Shown: positions 25,426 to 35,600 of the stretch, in pieces
Numbering within the stretch: the first letter of the stretch is position 1
Layout of the letters: every line of letters begins with the position of its first letter
Program-made: the position numbers and the translations under genes
Origin: Brevibacillus choshinensis
GTDB taxonomy: Bacteria > Bacillota > Bacilli > Brevibacillales > Brevibacillaceae
Direction of reading: 5' to 3'
DNA length: 64,000 nucleotides
Assembly (NCBI RefSeq): GCF_016811915.1
Contig: NZ_CP069127.1
Coordinates: 4,436,001 to 4,500,000, forward strand
Notes under the pieces: generated by a model
What the model was told of the DNA's origin: nothing
Databases searched by the model: none
What the model saw: the letters and a program-made list of their open reading frames with translations, nothing else

Positions 25426-25881
25426 ATGCTGGTAAACATTTTGTTCGGCTTCCTGATACCATGGTTTTTTGGCATTTGGTTGTTTTTCAAAAATCCCAAA
25501 GTCGTATTAACCATCGCCCCTTTTAGTTCAGCGATTTCATTCATTGTGAATATATGGGGGACATACTATAACTTCTGGCTGTTTACTCCTCTTTTAGAGC
25601 CGAAAACAGCTTCTATGCTTCCAGCAGATATAGGTCTCTTTCCGGTTGCAGCCTGCTTCAATATCCATTTCATTCAGAAAAAAAGCAGTAACCCTTTTTT
25701 ACTGATTTTGATGTTTTCAATCGGACTCACTCTAATTGAAACAGGTTATTTCTACCTTGAAAAAGTGTCTTATTATAATGGGTGGAATTTTATCTGGACC
25801 TTTTTTTCCTATTTGACTCCCGCTTTACTTACATACGGCTTCTTCTACCTTTTAAAAACGAAGGGAGTTTTGGAGAAGTAA
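25426..25881 (+). CDS. CBO0543-like membrane protein
   Basis: A 151-residue protein with about five hydrophobic helices (residues 2-20, 28-48, 67-82, 90-108 and 122-145). Length, helix spacing and the aromatic-rich segments (WGTYYNFW near 44, YYNGWNFIW near 118) recall the CBO0543 family found in many Bacillota spore formers, whose role is not known. The start has GGGAG five bases upstream. Base composition is visibly more AT-rich than its neighbours, which may point to horizontal transfer. Confidence 0.6.
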   Translation: MLVNILFGFLIPWFFGIWLFFKNPKVVLTIAPFSSAISFIVNIWGTYYNFWLFTPLLEPKTASMLPADIGLFPVAACFNIHFIQKKSSNPFLLILMFSIGLTLIETGYFYLEKVSYYNGWNFIWTFFSYLTPALLTYGFFYLLKTKGVLEK

Positions 25882-25899
25882 TGTCCCAACATTTACCCA

Positions 25900-25977
25900 T
25901 CACTCCGGCTTCTTTTCATCTAATACGTTTGTAAATACCCTTCGATTTTCCGCCTTCTTGCCCATGAATGCTTTCAT
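25900..25977 (-). CDS. Possible tiny basic peptide, 25 aa
   Basis: Reads MKAFMGKKAENRRVFTNVL and on to a charged end. Its ATG overlaps the stop of the preceding tiny frame (ATGA), a coupling signature. Alternatively both frames are parts of one gene broken by a frameshift. No independent ribosome binding site was seen. Confidence 0.25.
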   Translation of the reverse strand: MKAFMGKKAENRRVFTNVLDEKKPE

Positions 25978-26045
25978 TTCTTCACGCCGCACTGTTGATA
26001 TGGATTACAGCAAGGGCACGATCGTCCTCCGAAGACTACTGTCAT
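25974..26045 (-). CDS. Possible tiny cysteine-rich peptide, 23 aa
   Basis: Starts MTVVFGGRSCPCCNPYQQCG, with four cysteines (CPCC-x5-C-like spacing). It begins 17 bases after the stop of the IseA-like gene on the same strand, with only a weak TGGA site. The composition suggests metal binding or disulfides, but the frame is so short that chance cannot be excluded. Confidence 0.25.
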   Translation of the reverse strand: MTVVFGGRSCPCCNPYQQCGVKK

Positions 26046-26062
26046 TTCGTTATTCCAAAGAT

Positions 26063-26644
26063 TTATCGGATTTCATTTGGGGAATTGATAATTCTCCAGC
26101 CGAGGTCAGGAATCAACTTAACTGTCACGAATACTTCCTCGCTCTCACCTGTATCTCCAAGAGGGACGGACAGTTGATACGTTTTTGCGCTCGGGCGTTC
26201 ACTGGAGAGCACCGCTGTTGCTTTGTCCCATTCTAGCAGACTGCCGAAGTCTCCATCGACAACCGTTACCTTGTCTTGGTACAGTTCAAAGCCTGCCTGA
26301 TCGAAGTAGAAGTTGCTAGCCTCTTTCGTATAAACCTGTTCAAACGCAGATACGATTTTTTCCTTGGTGGAAAACGTATCGTTCAAATAAACATACGGAA
26401 TTTCCTTAAATTCAAAGGCTTTCTTATCGGTCTTTGCCGTTTGTACCTGCCAGAAAAGATTCTTTGCTTGGGTGACAAGATTCACGATTTGCTTTTCATC
26501 CATTTGCGGCACAGGGGTAGCGGTCTTTGCAGTACTGACTTGAGTAGTCTGCACTGTCGGCAAGGACGCAGCAAAGGAAGTGAGTGGAGTCAGAGCAAAA
26601 ATCGTAGAAGCGAGTAGTGCAGTTTTGATTACAACATTTCTCAT
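26063..26644 (-). CDS. Secreted IseA-like protein (putative DL-endopeptidase inhibitor)
   Basis: A 193-residue exported protein. A signal peptide ends near SFA-ASL (residue 26). A Thr/Val-rich linker and a domain beginning QIVNLVTQAKNLFWQVQTAK follow; this helix with LFW, and the later DGDFGSLLEWDKA region, resemble IseA (YoeB) of Bacillus. IseA binds and inhibits NlpC/P60-type endopeptidases at the wall. An NlpC/P60 enzyme is encoded at 7253-7753 in this window, a possible target. The ATG at 26644 has GAGAGG eight bases before it; a TTG one codon upstream was not chosen. The family call is by eye only. Confidence 0.55.
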   Translation of the reverse strand: MRNVVIKTALLASTIFALTPLTSFAASLPTVQTTQVSTAKTATPVPQMDEKQIVNLVTQAKNLFWQVQTAKTDKKAFEFKEIPYVYLNDTFSTKEKIVSAFEQVYTKEASNFYFDQAGFELYQDKVTVVDGDFGSLLEWDKATAVLSSERPSAKTYQLSVPLGDTGESEEVFVTVKLIPDLGWRIINSPNEIR

Positions 26645-26821
26645 CAAAATAACCTCTCTTTAGTAAAGGGAATCAATCATTTAGTTAGACGCAGAAAAAG
26701 AGAGTTTGCTACACGAAAGAGAAAAAAATTTCCAATCGGGGTTTTCCATCCCGTTCAGTCGAAGTATAGAGCCTACGCTATACGAACATGATGGACAGTC
26801 TATGCATTGATTTTGTAGAAA

Positions 26822-26881
26822 TTGACATCCCGTTTCAGTTCGAATATTATAAAACTAATTTAAGTTCTATATTTTTCGAAC
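26822..26881 (+). promoter_or_regulatory. Sigma-A promoter with overlapping dyad, before the ArsR-type regulator
   Basis: TTGACA (26822-26827), a 17-base spacer and TATTAT (26845-26850) form a near-consensus promoter. GTTCGAA (26838-26844) and TTCGAAC (26875-26881) are inverted copies: one lies inside the spacer and the other past the start point. This suits autorepression by the adjacent regulator. Confidence 0.6.
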
Positions 26882-26900
26882 AATAGGGATGTGCGAAACA

Positions 26901-27800
26901 ATGACCCTCACTTTGGAAATCGATTTTGCTCCGGCGCACGAGTTAGCTTCCAGCTTTTATGCGTTCACCCACAAAAGCAGCCACAAAGTGCTGGAGCTTG
27001 GGGCCTCTTGGGTAAAATCAGTTAAGAATCGTTTACCCGAGAATTTCCTTAAAGAGATCGCCAATGACCCAGAGGTTTGTGATCTGAACTTACTGGTGTG
27101 GGCTTGTCCCGGAGAACGATCTCCCGAAGGATTTCTCGCTTGGCTCTCGGGACTCTCTTCTGGCGATTTGTTTGATTTGTTTTCCCGTTGGAGTGCCCAG
27201 GTACCGGCCGATCTCAGCACGAAGCGTGACAAATTGGTCTGGATGCTGAATGTATGGAACGAGCAGTATTTTTCCCAGGTAGAGCATGCGATCCTGGAAG
27301 GACTCCAGCAAAATGCCGAAGCGATGCGATCGTTGATGCCACTGATGCCTCCATCCGATTTGATGGAAAAGGCAACCAATGGATTCCGCCTGAATCCCGA
27401 CGACAAACTGGAGAAAATCATCCTGATTCCGCAGTACCATTTTCGACCTGCGAACACGTCCTCACACTATGAACGAATCAGCTTTACCAAATACCCAGTC
27501 GACGCACTGCCGGTCGGGATAGATGAACCGTCCCCTTCTCTGCTGCGCTTTACCCGTGGCCTCTCTGATGAGAATCGATTGCATATCCTTCGCTTTATCG
27601 CGAAAACGCCCCAAACCTTCAGCGATATTGTCCGCCATTGCGGATTATCGAAAGGGACAGTCCACTACCATCTCATGCTCCTGCGTGCAGCGGGTCTAGT
27701 ACGGGTCAGCATGACGGGCAACCTTGTCGAGTACAGCGTTCGGCGTGAAGCATTGAAGGATCTAAACTCGCAGCTAAATCACTATCTGGTTGAGTTGTAA
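26901..27800 (+). CDS. ArsR-type (DUF5937-like) transcriptional regulator
   Basis: A 299-residue regulator with its DNA-binding domain at the C-terminus. The winged helix includes SDENRLHILRFIAK and the recognition helix GLSKGTVHYHLMLLRAAG near residue 245. The first 215 residues are a helical domain like that of other long ArsR proteins (DUF5937 type), probably a ligand sensor. I chose the ATG at 26901, which has AGGGA at about 11 bases; an ATG four codons earlier abuts that site. It is followed 23 bases later by an MFS pump gene, so it probably controls that pump and itself through the dyad in its promoter. Confidence 0.8.
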   Translation: MTLTLEIDFAPAHELASSFYAFTHKSSHKVLELGASWVKSVKNRLPENFLKEIANDPEVCDLNLLVWACPGERSPEGFLAWLSGLSSGDLFDLFSRWSAQVPADLSTKRDKLVWMLNVWNEQYFSQVEHAILEGLQQNAEAMRSLMPLMPPSDLMEKATNGFRLNPDDKLEKIILIPQYHFRPANTSSHYERISFTKYPVDALPVGIDEPSPSLLRFTRGLSDENRLHILRFIAKTPQTFSDIVRHCGLSKGTVHYHLMLLRAAGLVRVSMTGNLVEYSVRREALKDLNSQLNHYLVEL

Positions 27801-27822
27801 GCGGGAAGGTCGTGAATCGAGA

Positions 27823-29082
27823 GTGTCATTGAAACCTAAGAGCTTCTTTATCATGGCCGCGGCGTTAACGATCTGTAGCTTAGGAGATACCTTCGGATTG
27901 CTTGCTCTTGAATGGATGGTCTATCTGCTGACTGGCTCGAAGCTGTCTATGGGAACTCTTGCCCTTTGCAGAGGAATCCCCGAAGTTGCAGGACGGCTTT
28001 TGGGAGCGCCGCTCATAGACCGCATCGACAAGAGACACCTGCTGACTGGTCTTAATGTGATCCGTTTTACAGCTATCGCCGTTCCGGTGTCGTGCGCATT
28101 CCTCGATGCCCTGCAGTTGTGGCAATTGTACGCAGCTGCCGTCATCACTGGATTATGCAATGCCCTTTTTGATCCGGCTGCGTTGGCGACTGTACCAATG
28201 CTTACCAAAAGGGATCGCCTCGTGAAAAGCTACGCGATTCTCGACGGCTTCAGAAACGGTGCCTCTCTTGTAGGTCCAATAGCAGCAGGGACAATGATCG
28301 CGGTTATCGGGGTAGACTTCACATTGGCCGTAAATGCTGCCTGTTATCTTCTCTCGGCGGCTTTCATTTGCTTTTTACCCCGAATGGGTGGCAAGCGTGA
28401 GAAGGCATCCGCACGTGATAGCAGTTATCTACGCGAGATCGTAGAAGGTTTATCGTTCTTTAAGCAGTATCCACCGATGCTTGTCATCATGATTCTCGTC
28501 GCGATATCCAATATGTGTTCCATGGCGGTTTGGACCATGATGGTGCCCTTCGTCCAGGATACGCTTCACAAAGATGCAAGCGGAATGGGATTACTTGGGA
28601 CGTCCGTATCAATCGGAACTTTGGCGGCATTGCTCATCATATCGCTGATCGGAGATGTGAAAAAAAGAAGAATTCCAATGCTGGGGAGTTTAATCTGCAT
28701 CGGCCTCCTATACATCGTGTTAGGTTCCAGCTCCCATTTTCAGACGGCTCTAGTCGTATCGGTAATGCTGGGAATGGCCGGCCCTTTTTTCAGCTCGTTC
28801 AGCACTGCCTTATTCGGGGGCTTGGTCTCCGACGGGATGAGAGGCCGAGTGATGGCTGTACGGTATCTCGTAGGGGGATCTCTTGCGCCATTGGGCGGAT
28901 TTCTAGGCGGAGCGGTCGCACAAGTGCTTGGAGTCCCATTCATGTTTTCTCTAGCGGGATTGTTACCGTTACTTGCAGGTTTGAGCGGCTGCTTCATCCC
29001 TTTACTTAAAGAACTGGATGGAGAAATCTCAGAGGTGGCCGCGAGGAAAAGAGGGAGTGACAACCATACAGTTGCCACCTGA
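27823..29082 (+). CDS. MFS transporter, MFS_3/macrolide-efflux-like
   Basis: A 419-residue transporter with about 12 membrane helices. The N-terminal half has a short loop with a basic motif (DRIDKRHLL near residue 68), and NALFDPAALATVPMLTKRD near residue 120 recalls the MefA/MFS_3 export group. The start is uncertain: I use GTG at 27823, with GAAGG about 12 bases before it; an in-frame TTG lies at 27790 without any site. It is co-transcribed with the ArsR-type regulator. The likely role is drug or metabolite efflux; the substrate is unknown. Confidence 0.78.
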   Translation: MSLKPKSFFIMAAALTICSLGDTFGLLALEWMVYLLTGSKLSMGTLALCRGIPEVAGRLLGAPLIDRIDKRHLLTGLNVIRFTAIAVPVSCAFLDALQLWQLYAAAVITGLCNALFDPAALATVPMLTKRDRLVKSYAILDGFRNGASLVGPIAAGTMIAVIGVDFTLAVNAACYLLSAAFICFLPRMGGKREKASARDSSYLREIVEGLSFFKQYPPMLVIMILVAISNMCSMAVWTMMVPFVQDTLHKDASGMGLLGTSVSIGTLAALLIISLIGDVKKRRIPMLGSLICIGLLYIVLGSSSHFQTALVVSVMLGMAGPFFSSFSTALFGGLVSDGMRGRVMAVRYLVGGSLAPLGGFLGGAVAQVLGVPFMFSLAGLLPLLAGLSGCFIPLLKELDGEISEVAARKRGSDNHTVAT

Positions 29083-29131
29083 ATATTCGGGGTTTACAGA
29101 CGTTGCGCTAAACTTCCCAATCGTATTACGA

Positions 29132-29166
29132 GGTCAGCCAGTTTTTTACTGGTTGACCACTTTCTC
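29132..29166 (+). terminator. Intrinsic terminator after the MFS gene
   Basis: GGTCAGCCAGT / ACTGGTTGACC stem with one G-U pair and a T-rich loop, followed by TTTCT. Confidence 0.6.
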
Positions 29167-29184
29167 CACCCGACACCCTTTTTC

Positions 29185-29769
29185 TTACCCTCCACGAACA
29201 TGCCTTCCTAATCTTGCTAATAACCGGAGGCTGATTTCCGTCCATATCCCACTATAAAACAAACAAAAAAGAAATATATACATGATCATATCGACATGAA
29301 AGGTCTCTGAAACCGACGGGCCGAGCAGACGAAAGCGAAAGCCGTATAGCACCAGCGCTATTCCAGCCCATAGCACCACTGAGGAAAACAAGACAACCTG
29401 AATCCGGTTTTTGAAGTGCACAATGCAAAAGCCAAGTGCCAGCCCAAGCGGTCCTGTAGTAAACGAAAAGACGATAAGCTCACTCGGTTGAATGAGCAGC
29501 AATAGCATGATCGCAAGTGCATAAGCGGTTGCGCCCGAGCGCGGGGAAATGAGAGTCGCTACTACAATCGGCGCGGTAGCAAGAGGGCTGATCAAGTATC
29601 CTGGTCCCGGCATAAGGCCTCCCGCTAGTTGGAACAGCGTGGTCAGAGTACTGAGCAAGGCAATGGTGACGAGCGTTATGGTACGGTTTCCACTCAGCCG
29701 CGCTATCAGTGATGTGAATTCCATTTTCGGCAACGGTTTTACCCAATAACCCAGGAACTTCTCACGCAT
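29185..29769 (-). CDS. Membrane protein of unknown function, 194 aa
   Basis: A protein with five or six hydrophobic helices. A glycine/proline-rich segment (LAGGLMPGPGYLISPLATAP near residue 50) lies between the first two. This gives it the look of an ECF-type vitamin transporter S component or other small integral membrane protein, but I cannot assign it. The first 28 residues are amphipathic and cytosolic. The start has GGAGG ten bases upstream. It stands alone, convergent with the MFS gene. Confidence 0.6.
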   Translation of the reverse strand: MREKFLGYWVKPLPKMEFTSLIARLSGNRTITLVTIALLSTLTTLFQLAGGLMPGPGYLISPLATAPIVVATLISPRSGATAYALAIMLLLLIQPSELIVFSFTTGPLGLALGFCIVHFKNRIQVVLFSSVVLWAGIALVLYGFRFRLLGPSVSETFHVDMIMYIFLFCLFYSGIWTEISLRLLARLGRHVRGG

Positions 29770-29881
29770 CGTTCAGAAGCCTCCTTCGACGCCATCACAA
29801 CGACTTATGGTGAATCCAAAACACGTTACCACTTTATTCGGGTAAACATAAGATCATTCGACTCGAGCCCACCCAAAAGAT

Positions 29882-29919
29882 CCAAAAAAGAAAAGCCTCC
29901 CAATAAATCTCTGGGAGGA
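29882..29919 (-). terminator. Intrinsic terminator after the MHYT-GGDEF-EAL gene
   Basis: CCTCCCA / TGGGAGG stem with an eleven-base loop and a T-rich tail on the minus strand. Confidence 0.7.
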
Positions 29920-29929
29920 CACGTGTCGT

Positions 29930-32371
29930 TCAGTTATTTATCGTTGCTCTGCTAGGGACAAAAAAACTATCTTCTACATCTCTCGCGCTTAATGGCTTAC
30001 TAAAATAGTATCCTTGGATCTCCATGCAATCACTTTTCGTAAGGATGTCCAGCTGATCCTTGGTTTCAATCCCCTCAGCTATCACATCCAAATTCAAGTG
30101 CTGTGCCATCGAGATGATCGTTGCCACAATGGCTTTATCGCTATTGTTTAGGGAAATATCCTTTATGAAGGAACGGTCGATTTTCAATTTGTGGATCGGA
30201 AATTTTTTTAAATAGCTCAAGGAACTATAGCCAGTCCCAAAGTCATCTAAACTGATCCGAATACCAAGACTGTTCAGATCCTGCAAAATGCTGATCGATA
30301 CATTGGGGTCCATCATCATGCTCTCTGTTATTTCCAACTCCAAGTACTTTGGCTCCAACTGCGTTTCTTCGAGGATACTTTTTACATAGTCTACTAAATT
30401 CGGTTGGTGAAATTGCTGCGAAGACAAGTTTACGGACACGGGAACTAACGGTCCCCCCTCATCATGCCACTGCTTCATTTGTTGGCAGGCATTGCGCAAA
30501 ACCCAAGTTCCCAATTCGAAAATCAAGCCTGTTTCTTCCGCTATGGGAATAAATAATCCGGGAGACAGCAGACCTTTCTTGGGATGATTCCAGCGAACAA
30601 GCGCTTCTACTCCGATCATGCGATTACTCTGGGCATGGAACTGCGGTTGATAGTATACCTCCAGTTCGTTCCGTTCGATAGCTTTTCGAAGATCGCTTTC
30701 CAGTTCGATATTCGTCATCAACTGAATATCCAATTCTTGAGAGTAAAATCGATGACCATTTTTCCCCTGTTTTTTTACTTCGTACATGGCCGTATCCGCC
30801 TTTTTCAACAATTCCACCGCGTTTTTTCCATGTAGGGGGAACAGTGCCGTACCTATGCTTGCCGAAATATAAAATTCATTATCTTTTAGGTGGAAGGGAT
30901 ACTTTAGCTCATCGATAATCCGTTCAGCCAATCGTGCAGACTCCAACCCGTCCGCTCCGGTTCTGCAAATGATGGTAAATTCATCCCCTCCCATTCGAGA
31001 GACTACCGCATCAAACCCAGCAGCGCTTTTTACAATGCGATTACCTACCCCTTGCAAAAACATATCCCCATAAGTGTGCCCGAGTGAGTCATTGATCATT
31101 TTAAACCGGTCAATGTCGATAACCATGACGGCGAAGAAGCCATCCCGTTCACATCGTTCAATCGACTGGGTAAGAAGTTCATTAAAATGTCTCCGATTGG
31201 GCAAACCTGTTAACTCATCATGGTAAGCCTGCTGTTTGATTTTCTCCTTAACCGCATTTTCTTCAGTGATGTCTTTAATAATGATATGATTGCCGACCAC
31301 TTTCCCTTGAATGTCCACCGGGACGTTCATCACGCTTAATTCTACACGGCGCCCCTCCGGGTGAACGATCGAGGTCTCAAAGCTTCTGATTGATTGCTCA
31401 AACGATTGAACATATAATTCACTCGTTTTTTGTCTGACCTTTTCGTCTATCAGCAGCGAGATTTTTGAAATAGGTTGATTGATATACTCACCAGCTTGGA
31501 TTCCGCTAATTTTGACCGCAGCCGGATTGATGTTTATGATGATTCCTTCCGTATCGATGGATATAATTCCATATTCGTTATTTTTGTACAAAGAACGATA
31601 CCAGCTTTCGTTCTCCTCAATCACGGAATCCTTTTGGGAAAACCTTTTGTTGATGAATACGCCAAATAAAGTCACACCTAAAAGAATGAATGTAGCGACA
31701 ACAATGATATAGGCCAGAGACTCCGTTTCTATCTGAAACCCGACATCGCTTTGTCCTGCTTCGATCACATGAAATTGGGCAGCAACCATTCCCGTATAAT
31801 GCATTCCAGCGATCGCAGCGCCCATAATGAGCGAGCTTCCCAGCTTGTACAGATACGCCAATCGGGTTTTATCTTTGCGGAAATAAAATAAAAGCCATAA
31901 TGCGGCAACCGAAGCCGTCAATGCAATGATTCCTGATAAGAGGACAAGCAAAGGATCATACGTGATCTGAATGATCATGGCAGCCATACCTGTGTAATGC
32001 ATGCCGCATATTCCGATGGCCATCAAAATGCCCGCTACAAGGAGCTGTTTTTTGTCCAGTTTGTTTCTAGTAACAGTCAACAAGGCTATGCCTGAAACAA
32101 CCACGGCAAAAAAAACGGAAATAACAACCCACTTGCTATCATAAAAAACCTTTATCGGTAACGTGAGCGCCAGCATTCCAACAAAGTGCATGGACCAAAT
32201 GCCCAACCCCATGGAAAGCGCTCCGAATATTAACCATAGCATCCGGTGTTTTCCCTTGCTGGTGCTAATTCTCCCCGCTAAGTCTAGTGCGGAATACGAA
32301 GCCATTACAGCGATTAGATAGGATAGAATGACCAGAAACTGGTCATAAGTTCCATGTAAATGATGCTCCAT
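29930..32371 (-). CDS. MHYT-PAS-GGDEF-EAL cyclic-di-GMP signalling protein
   Basis: An 813-residue membrane protein. The N-terminal seven-helix MHYT domain carries three sensor repeats (SMHFVGM, GMHYTGM, GMHYTGM, at about residues 60, 123 and 187), thought to bind copper and to sense oxygen, CO or NO. A PAS domain follows (about 260-370). The GGDEF domain has an intact MGGDEF active site near residue 460. The EAL domain has GVEALVRWNHP near 587, DDFGTGYSSL near 710 and EGIET near 766. Both catalytic domains look competent, so it could make or break cyclic-di-GMP; net activity is not predictable. It is monocistronic, divergent from the big kinase gene. Confidence 0.92.
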   Translation of the reverse strand: MEHHLHGTYDQFLVILSYLIAVMASYSALDLAGRISTSKGKHRMLWLIFGALSMGLGIWSMHFVGMLALTLPIKVFYDSKWVVISVFFAVVVSGIALLTVTRNKLDKKQLLVAGILMAIGICGMHYTGMAAMIIQITYDPLLVLLSGIIALTASVAALWLLFYFRKDKTRLAYLYKLGSSLIMGAAIAGMHYTGMVAAQFHVIEAGQSDVGFQIETESLAYIIVVATFILLGVTLFGVFINKRFSQKDSVIEENESWYRSLYKNNEYGIISIDTEGIIININPAAVKISGIQAGEYINQPISKISLLIDEKVRQKTSELYVQSFEQSIRSFETSIVHPEGRRVELSVMNVPVDIQGKVVGNHIIIKDITEENAVKEKIKQQAYHDELTGLPNRRHFNELLTQSIERCERDGFFAVMVIDIDRFKMINDSLGHTYGDMFLQGVGNRIVKSAAGFDAVVSRMGGDEFTIICRTGADGLESARLAERIIDELKYPFHLKDNEFYISASIGTALFPLHGKNAVELLKKADTAMYEVKKQGKNGHRFYSQELDIQLMTNIELESDLRKAIERNELEVYYQPQFHAQSNRMIGVEALVRWNHPKKGLLSPGLFIPIAEETGLIFELGTWVLRNACQQMKQWHDEGGPLVPVSVNLSSQQFHQPNLVDYVKSILEETQLEPKYLELEITESMMMDPNVSISILQDLNSLGIRISLDDFGTGYSSLSYLKKFPIHKLKIDRSFIKDISLNNSDKAIVATIISMAQHLNLDVIAEGIETKDQLDILTKSDCMEIQGYYFSKPLSARDVEDSFFVPSRATINN

Positions 32372-32699
32372 GTATGATTCACCTGACTTTACATTAATTA
32401 GTAGTGAGCGAAAAACCTTGCTAGCGCTCCGCTCCCTTCACAAAGCCGACCTGCTGAAAATGACAAAGAGGATGGCGATCCAAGCCGGATACTTTCTTTC
32501 ACTTTGCAAAAAAAGATTATATCCCTCTCTTCTGAAAGATTTCTGAACAAGGGAGGGTTATCCTTTTACAAGCATGAATGCCTATAGCTGCATCCCGACT
32601 CAGCTCTCCTCCTTTTTCTATCATAACGTCAAACTACTGGAAAAATAGTGTATGATTTGTTTATATTACGAAAATATACGAAAAAGCGTGAGAGTGCGA

Positions 32700-35600
32700 A
32701 TGAAAAAGAAGACATTCCTCATTGTTCTACTATTCTTAATCGCCATTACCGGCATACGACTTTCGGTGCTCAGCATCCTAAAGCCAATCGACCAGCCCTT
32801 CGCCGTAAATGGAAAACTGGACCTGCGGGGTTTTCCCATACCCGAAAAAGATGTATTGCATTTGAATGGGGAGTGGGAGTTCTTTCCCTCTCAGTTAGTA
32901 AAGCCAGGTATGGGCGCGATGAATTCCATAGCAGATAAAACGAATATACAGGTTCCTGGTGCATGGGAGGGAGCATTTTCAGGAAATCACGATCAGACAT
33001 TTCTCTATGGAACCTACCGATTGCAAATCATCCTTGATAAAGCCGTAGAGCAGACATTGCAATTGAAGATGAGTGAAATACGAACGGCTTCGGCTGTGTA
33101 TATTAACGGCCATTTAGCAGGGAGTTCTGGGCACCCATCAGAACGAGTGGGACGTCATCTGGCCAAGAATGTGCCTTATTCCATTCTCATCCCCCCCAAA
33201 AGCAGCGCCATCGAAGTGATGATCCACGTATCCAACCATGCAGGTGAGGGTGGCATTACTCAACCTATTTATTTTGGAACGTTAGAAGCAGTCAATCAAC
33301 ACTCCCTGCTTTCAATGAGCCTTCAATTTTTGTTAAGTATTGTTTTTATCGTACACGCAGCCTATGCCGTTATGCTCTATTTCCTGGGAGCAGCGAATAG
33401 AAGCTTACTTTATTTTTCACTGTTGATCCTCAGTGCGATTGTCAGTGTCCTGACTGTCGATGAAAAATTGCTTCTAATTTGGTTTGATTTTCCCTATGAG
33501 TTGACGGTGAAGATCGCCATATTATCCTATATTGGGGTTGCCTCCTTTCTACCGCCGTTTCTATACTTCTTATTCCCTGAATATGGAAACCTACGGGTCA
33601 TCAGGTGGTTTGGAGTCTTTTGCCTGGTATATGGCACTTTTATCATTCTCGCGCCGTCTGTTTACGCGGCTCGTTTCGCTCTCAAATTTCTCGGGCTATT
33701 CTTGTTGGGTTCCATCGTCATATCCGTCTATATTCTCCAATCCGCTTTCAGGAAGGAAAAGGACGTCATTTATTTGCTCTTGGCCTGTACCAGTCTTGCG
33801 GTTAACATCATCTGGACGAGTGCTAAAAATAGACTTGGTTTTGAGATGATGCATTACCCGTTTGATTTGATCATCGCCATTTTCTGCTTTGCCGGATTCT
33901 GGTTCAAACGCTTTTTTCGGGCGAATACGCAAGCCACCCAGCTTGCTGAAAAGCTCCAGCTTGCCGATAAGCAAAAGGATGAGTTTCTGGTAAATACATC
34001 CCATGAATTACGAAACCCGCTACACGGCATTATCAACATTACACAGAGCGTTTTAGACGATAGATCCACCCCAGTATCGGAAGAGCATCGAAAAAGGCTA
34101 GAGATCCAAATTACCGTAGCGAGAAGAATGGCCTTGATGCTAAATGATCTATTGGATGTCACACGACTGAGAGAAAAAACCGTTAGCCTGCAAATCAGAA
34201 GCATCCGCCTTCAGTCCATTGTTACCGGGGTCCTGGAATTGCTCCGATTCATGCTTGACGGCAAACCGCTTCAATTACATATCGACATTGCTGAAAACTT
34301 CCCCGCAGTCAAGGCAGATGAAAACAGACTGATCCAAATCCTATTTAATTTGCTGCATAATGCGATCAAATTTACGGAGAAAGGACATATCACCATTCAT
34401 GCCTCCATCGAAAATGAAAGGGCCAGCATTCAAGTGGCAGATACGGGCATCGGTATGGATAAAGAGACCCAGCAGCGGATCTTTTTCCCCTACGAACAAG
34501 GCCACACCGAAATGACGATGTATGTCGGCGGATTTGGTCTCGGGCTTAGCATTACCAAGCAGCTGGTCGAGCTGCACAGCGGAACCATCAGCGTGAAATC
34601 TTCACCCGGTGAGGGCACTATTTTCACCTTTACTTTGCCTTTATCCGGAGCGGAAGCACTTCCATCTGAAACAGAGCTGTTACCTGCTGCCAGTAGTTAT
34701 GGTGGTGAAGCAGCGGCAACGAAATATCTGCTAGCTGACGAAGCGATGTCTGAAAGTACAGTCGTCGCGACGAATAAACCGAACATATTAATGGTGGATG
34801 ATGATCCCATCAACCTGAAAATATTGGTCGATATTCTGGGTACCGTACCATACAGCATCTCAACCGCCACTAGCGCCGCGGAAGCACTTGCGAAGCTAGA
34901 GTTTGGTCACTTTGACCTGATCGTATCGGACGTGATGATGCCCCATATCTCCGGCTATGAATTAACACGCATCATTCGAGAACGGTATGCCATTTCCGAG
35001 CTTCCGATCTTGCTGTTGACTGCCCGAAATCGTCCCGAAGATATTTTTGCTGGGTTTCAATCAGGCGCCAATGATTATGTGACCAAGCCGGTTGATTCGA
35101 TGGAACTGAGATCACGCGTGCGTGCCTTAACCACTCTGAAGCTTTCGATCGAAGAACGGCTTCGTATCGAAGCTGCGTTCCTGCAAGCCCAGATACAGCC
35201 TCATTTCCTTTTTAATACGTTAAATTCGATCGCCTCTCTCGGAACGATGGATACTTCAAGAATGCTATCCTTGCTGGAGGAATTTAGCCAATACTTACGA
35301 ATCAGCTTCGACTTCCAAAATTCCGAGCGCGTCATACCTCTTGAACGCGAATTAGCTCTTGTACGATCGTATCTGTACATCGAGAAAGAAAGATATGGGG
35401 AACGAATCGATATACACTGGAAACTTGACTCAGGCATCTCCATTTCTTTGCCGCCTCTTTCCATACAGACCTTAGTGGAAAATGCCTTGCACCACGGGAT
35501 TCTAAAACGCGCTTCAGGAGGAAGGATCGATATTCATATCACTGACAAAGGGGATTCTATCGAAGTCTGCATTTGCGATAATGGCGTTGGGATGAGCGAA

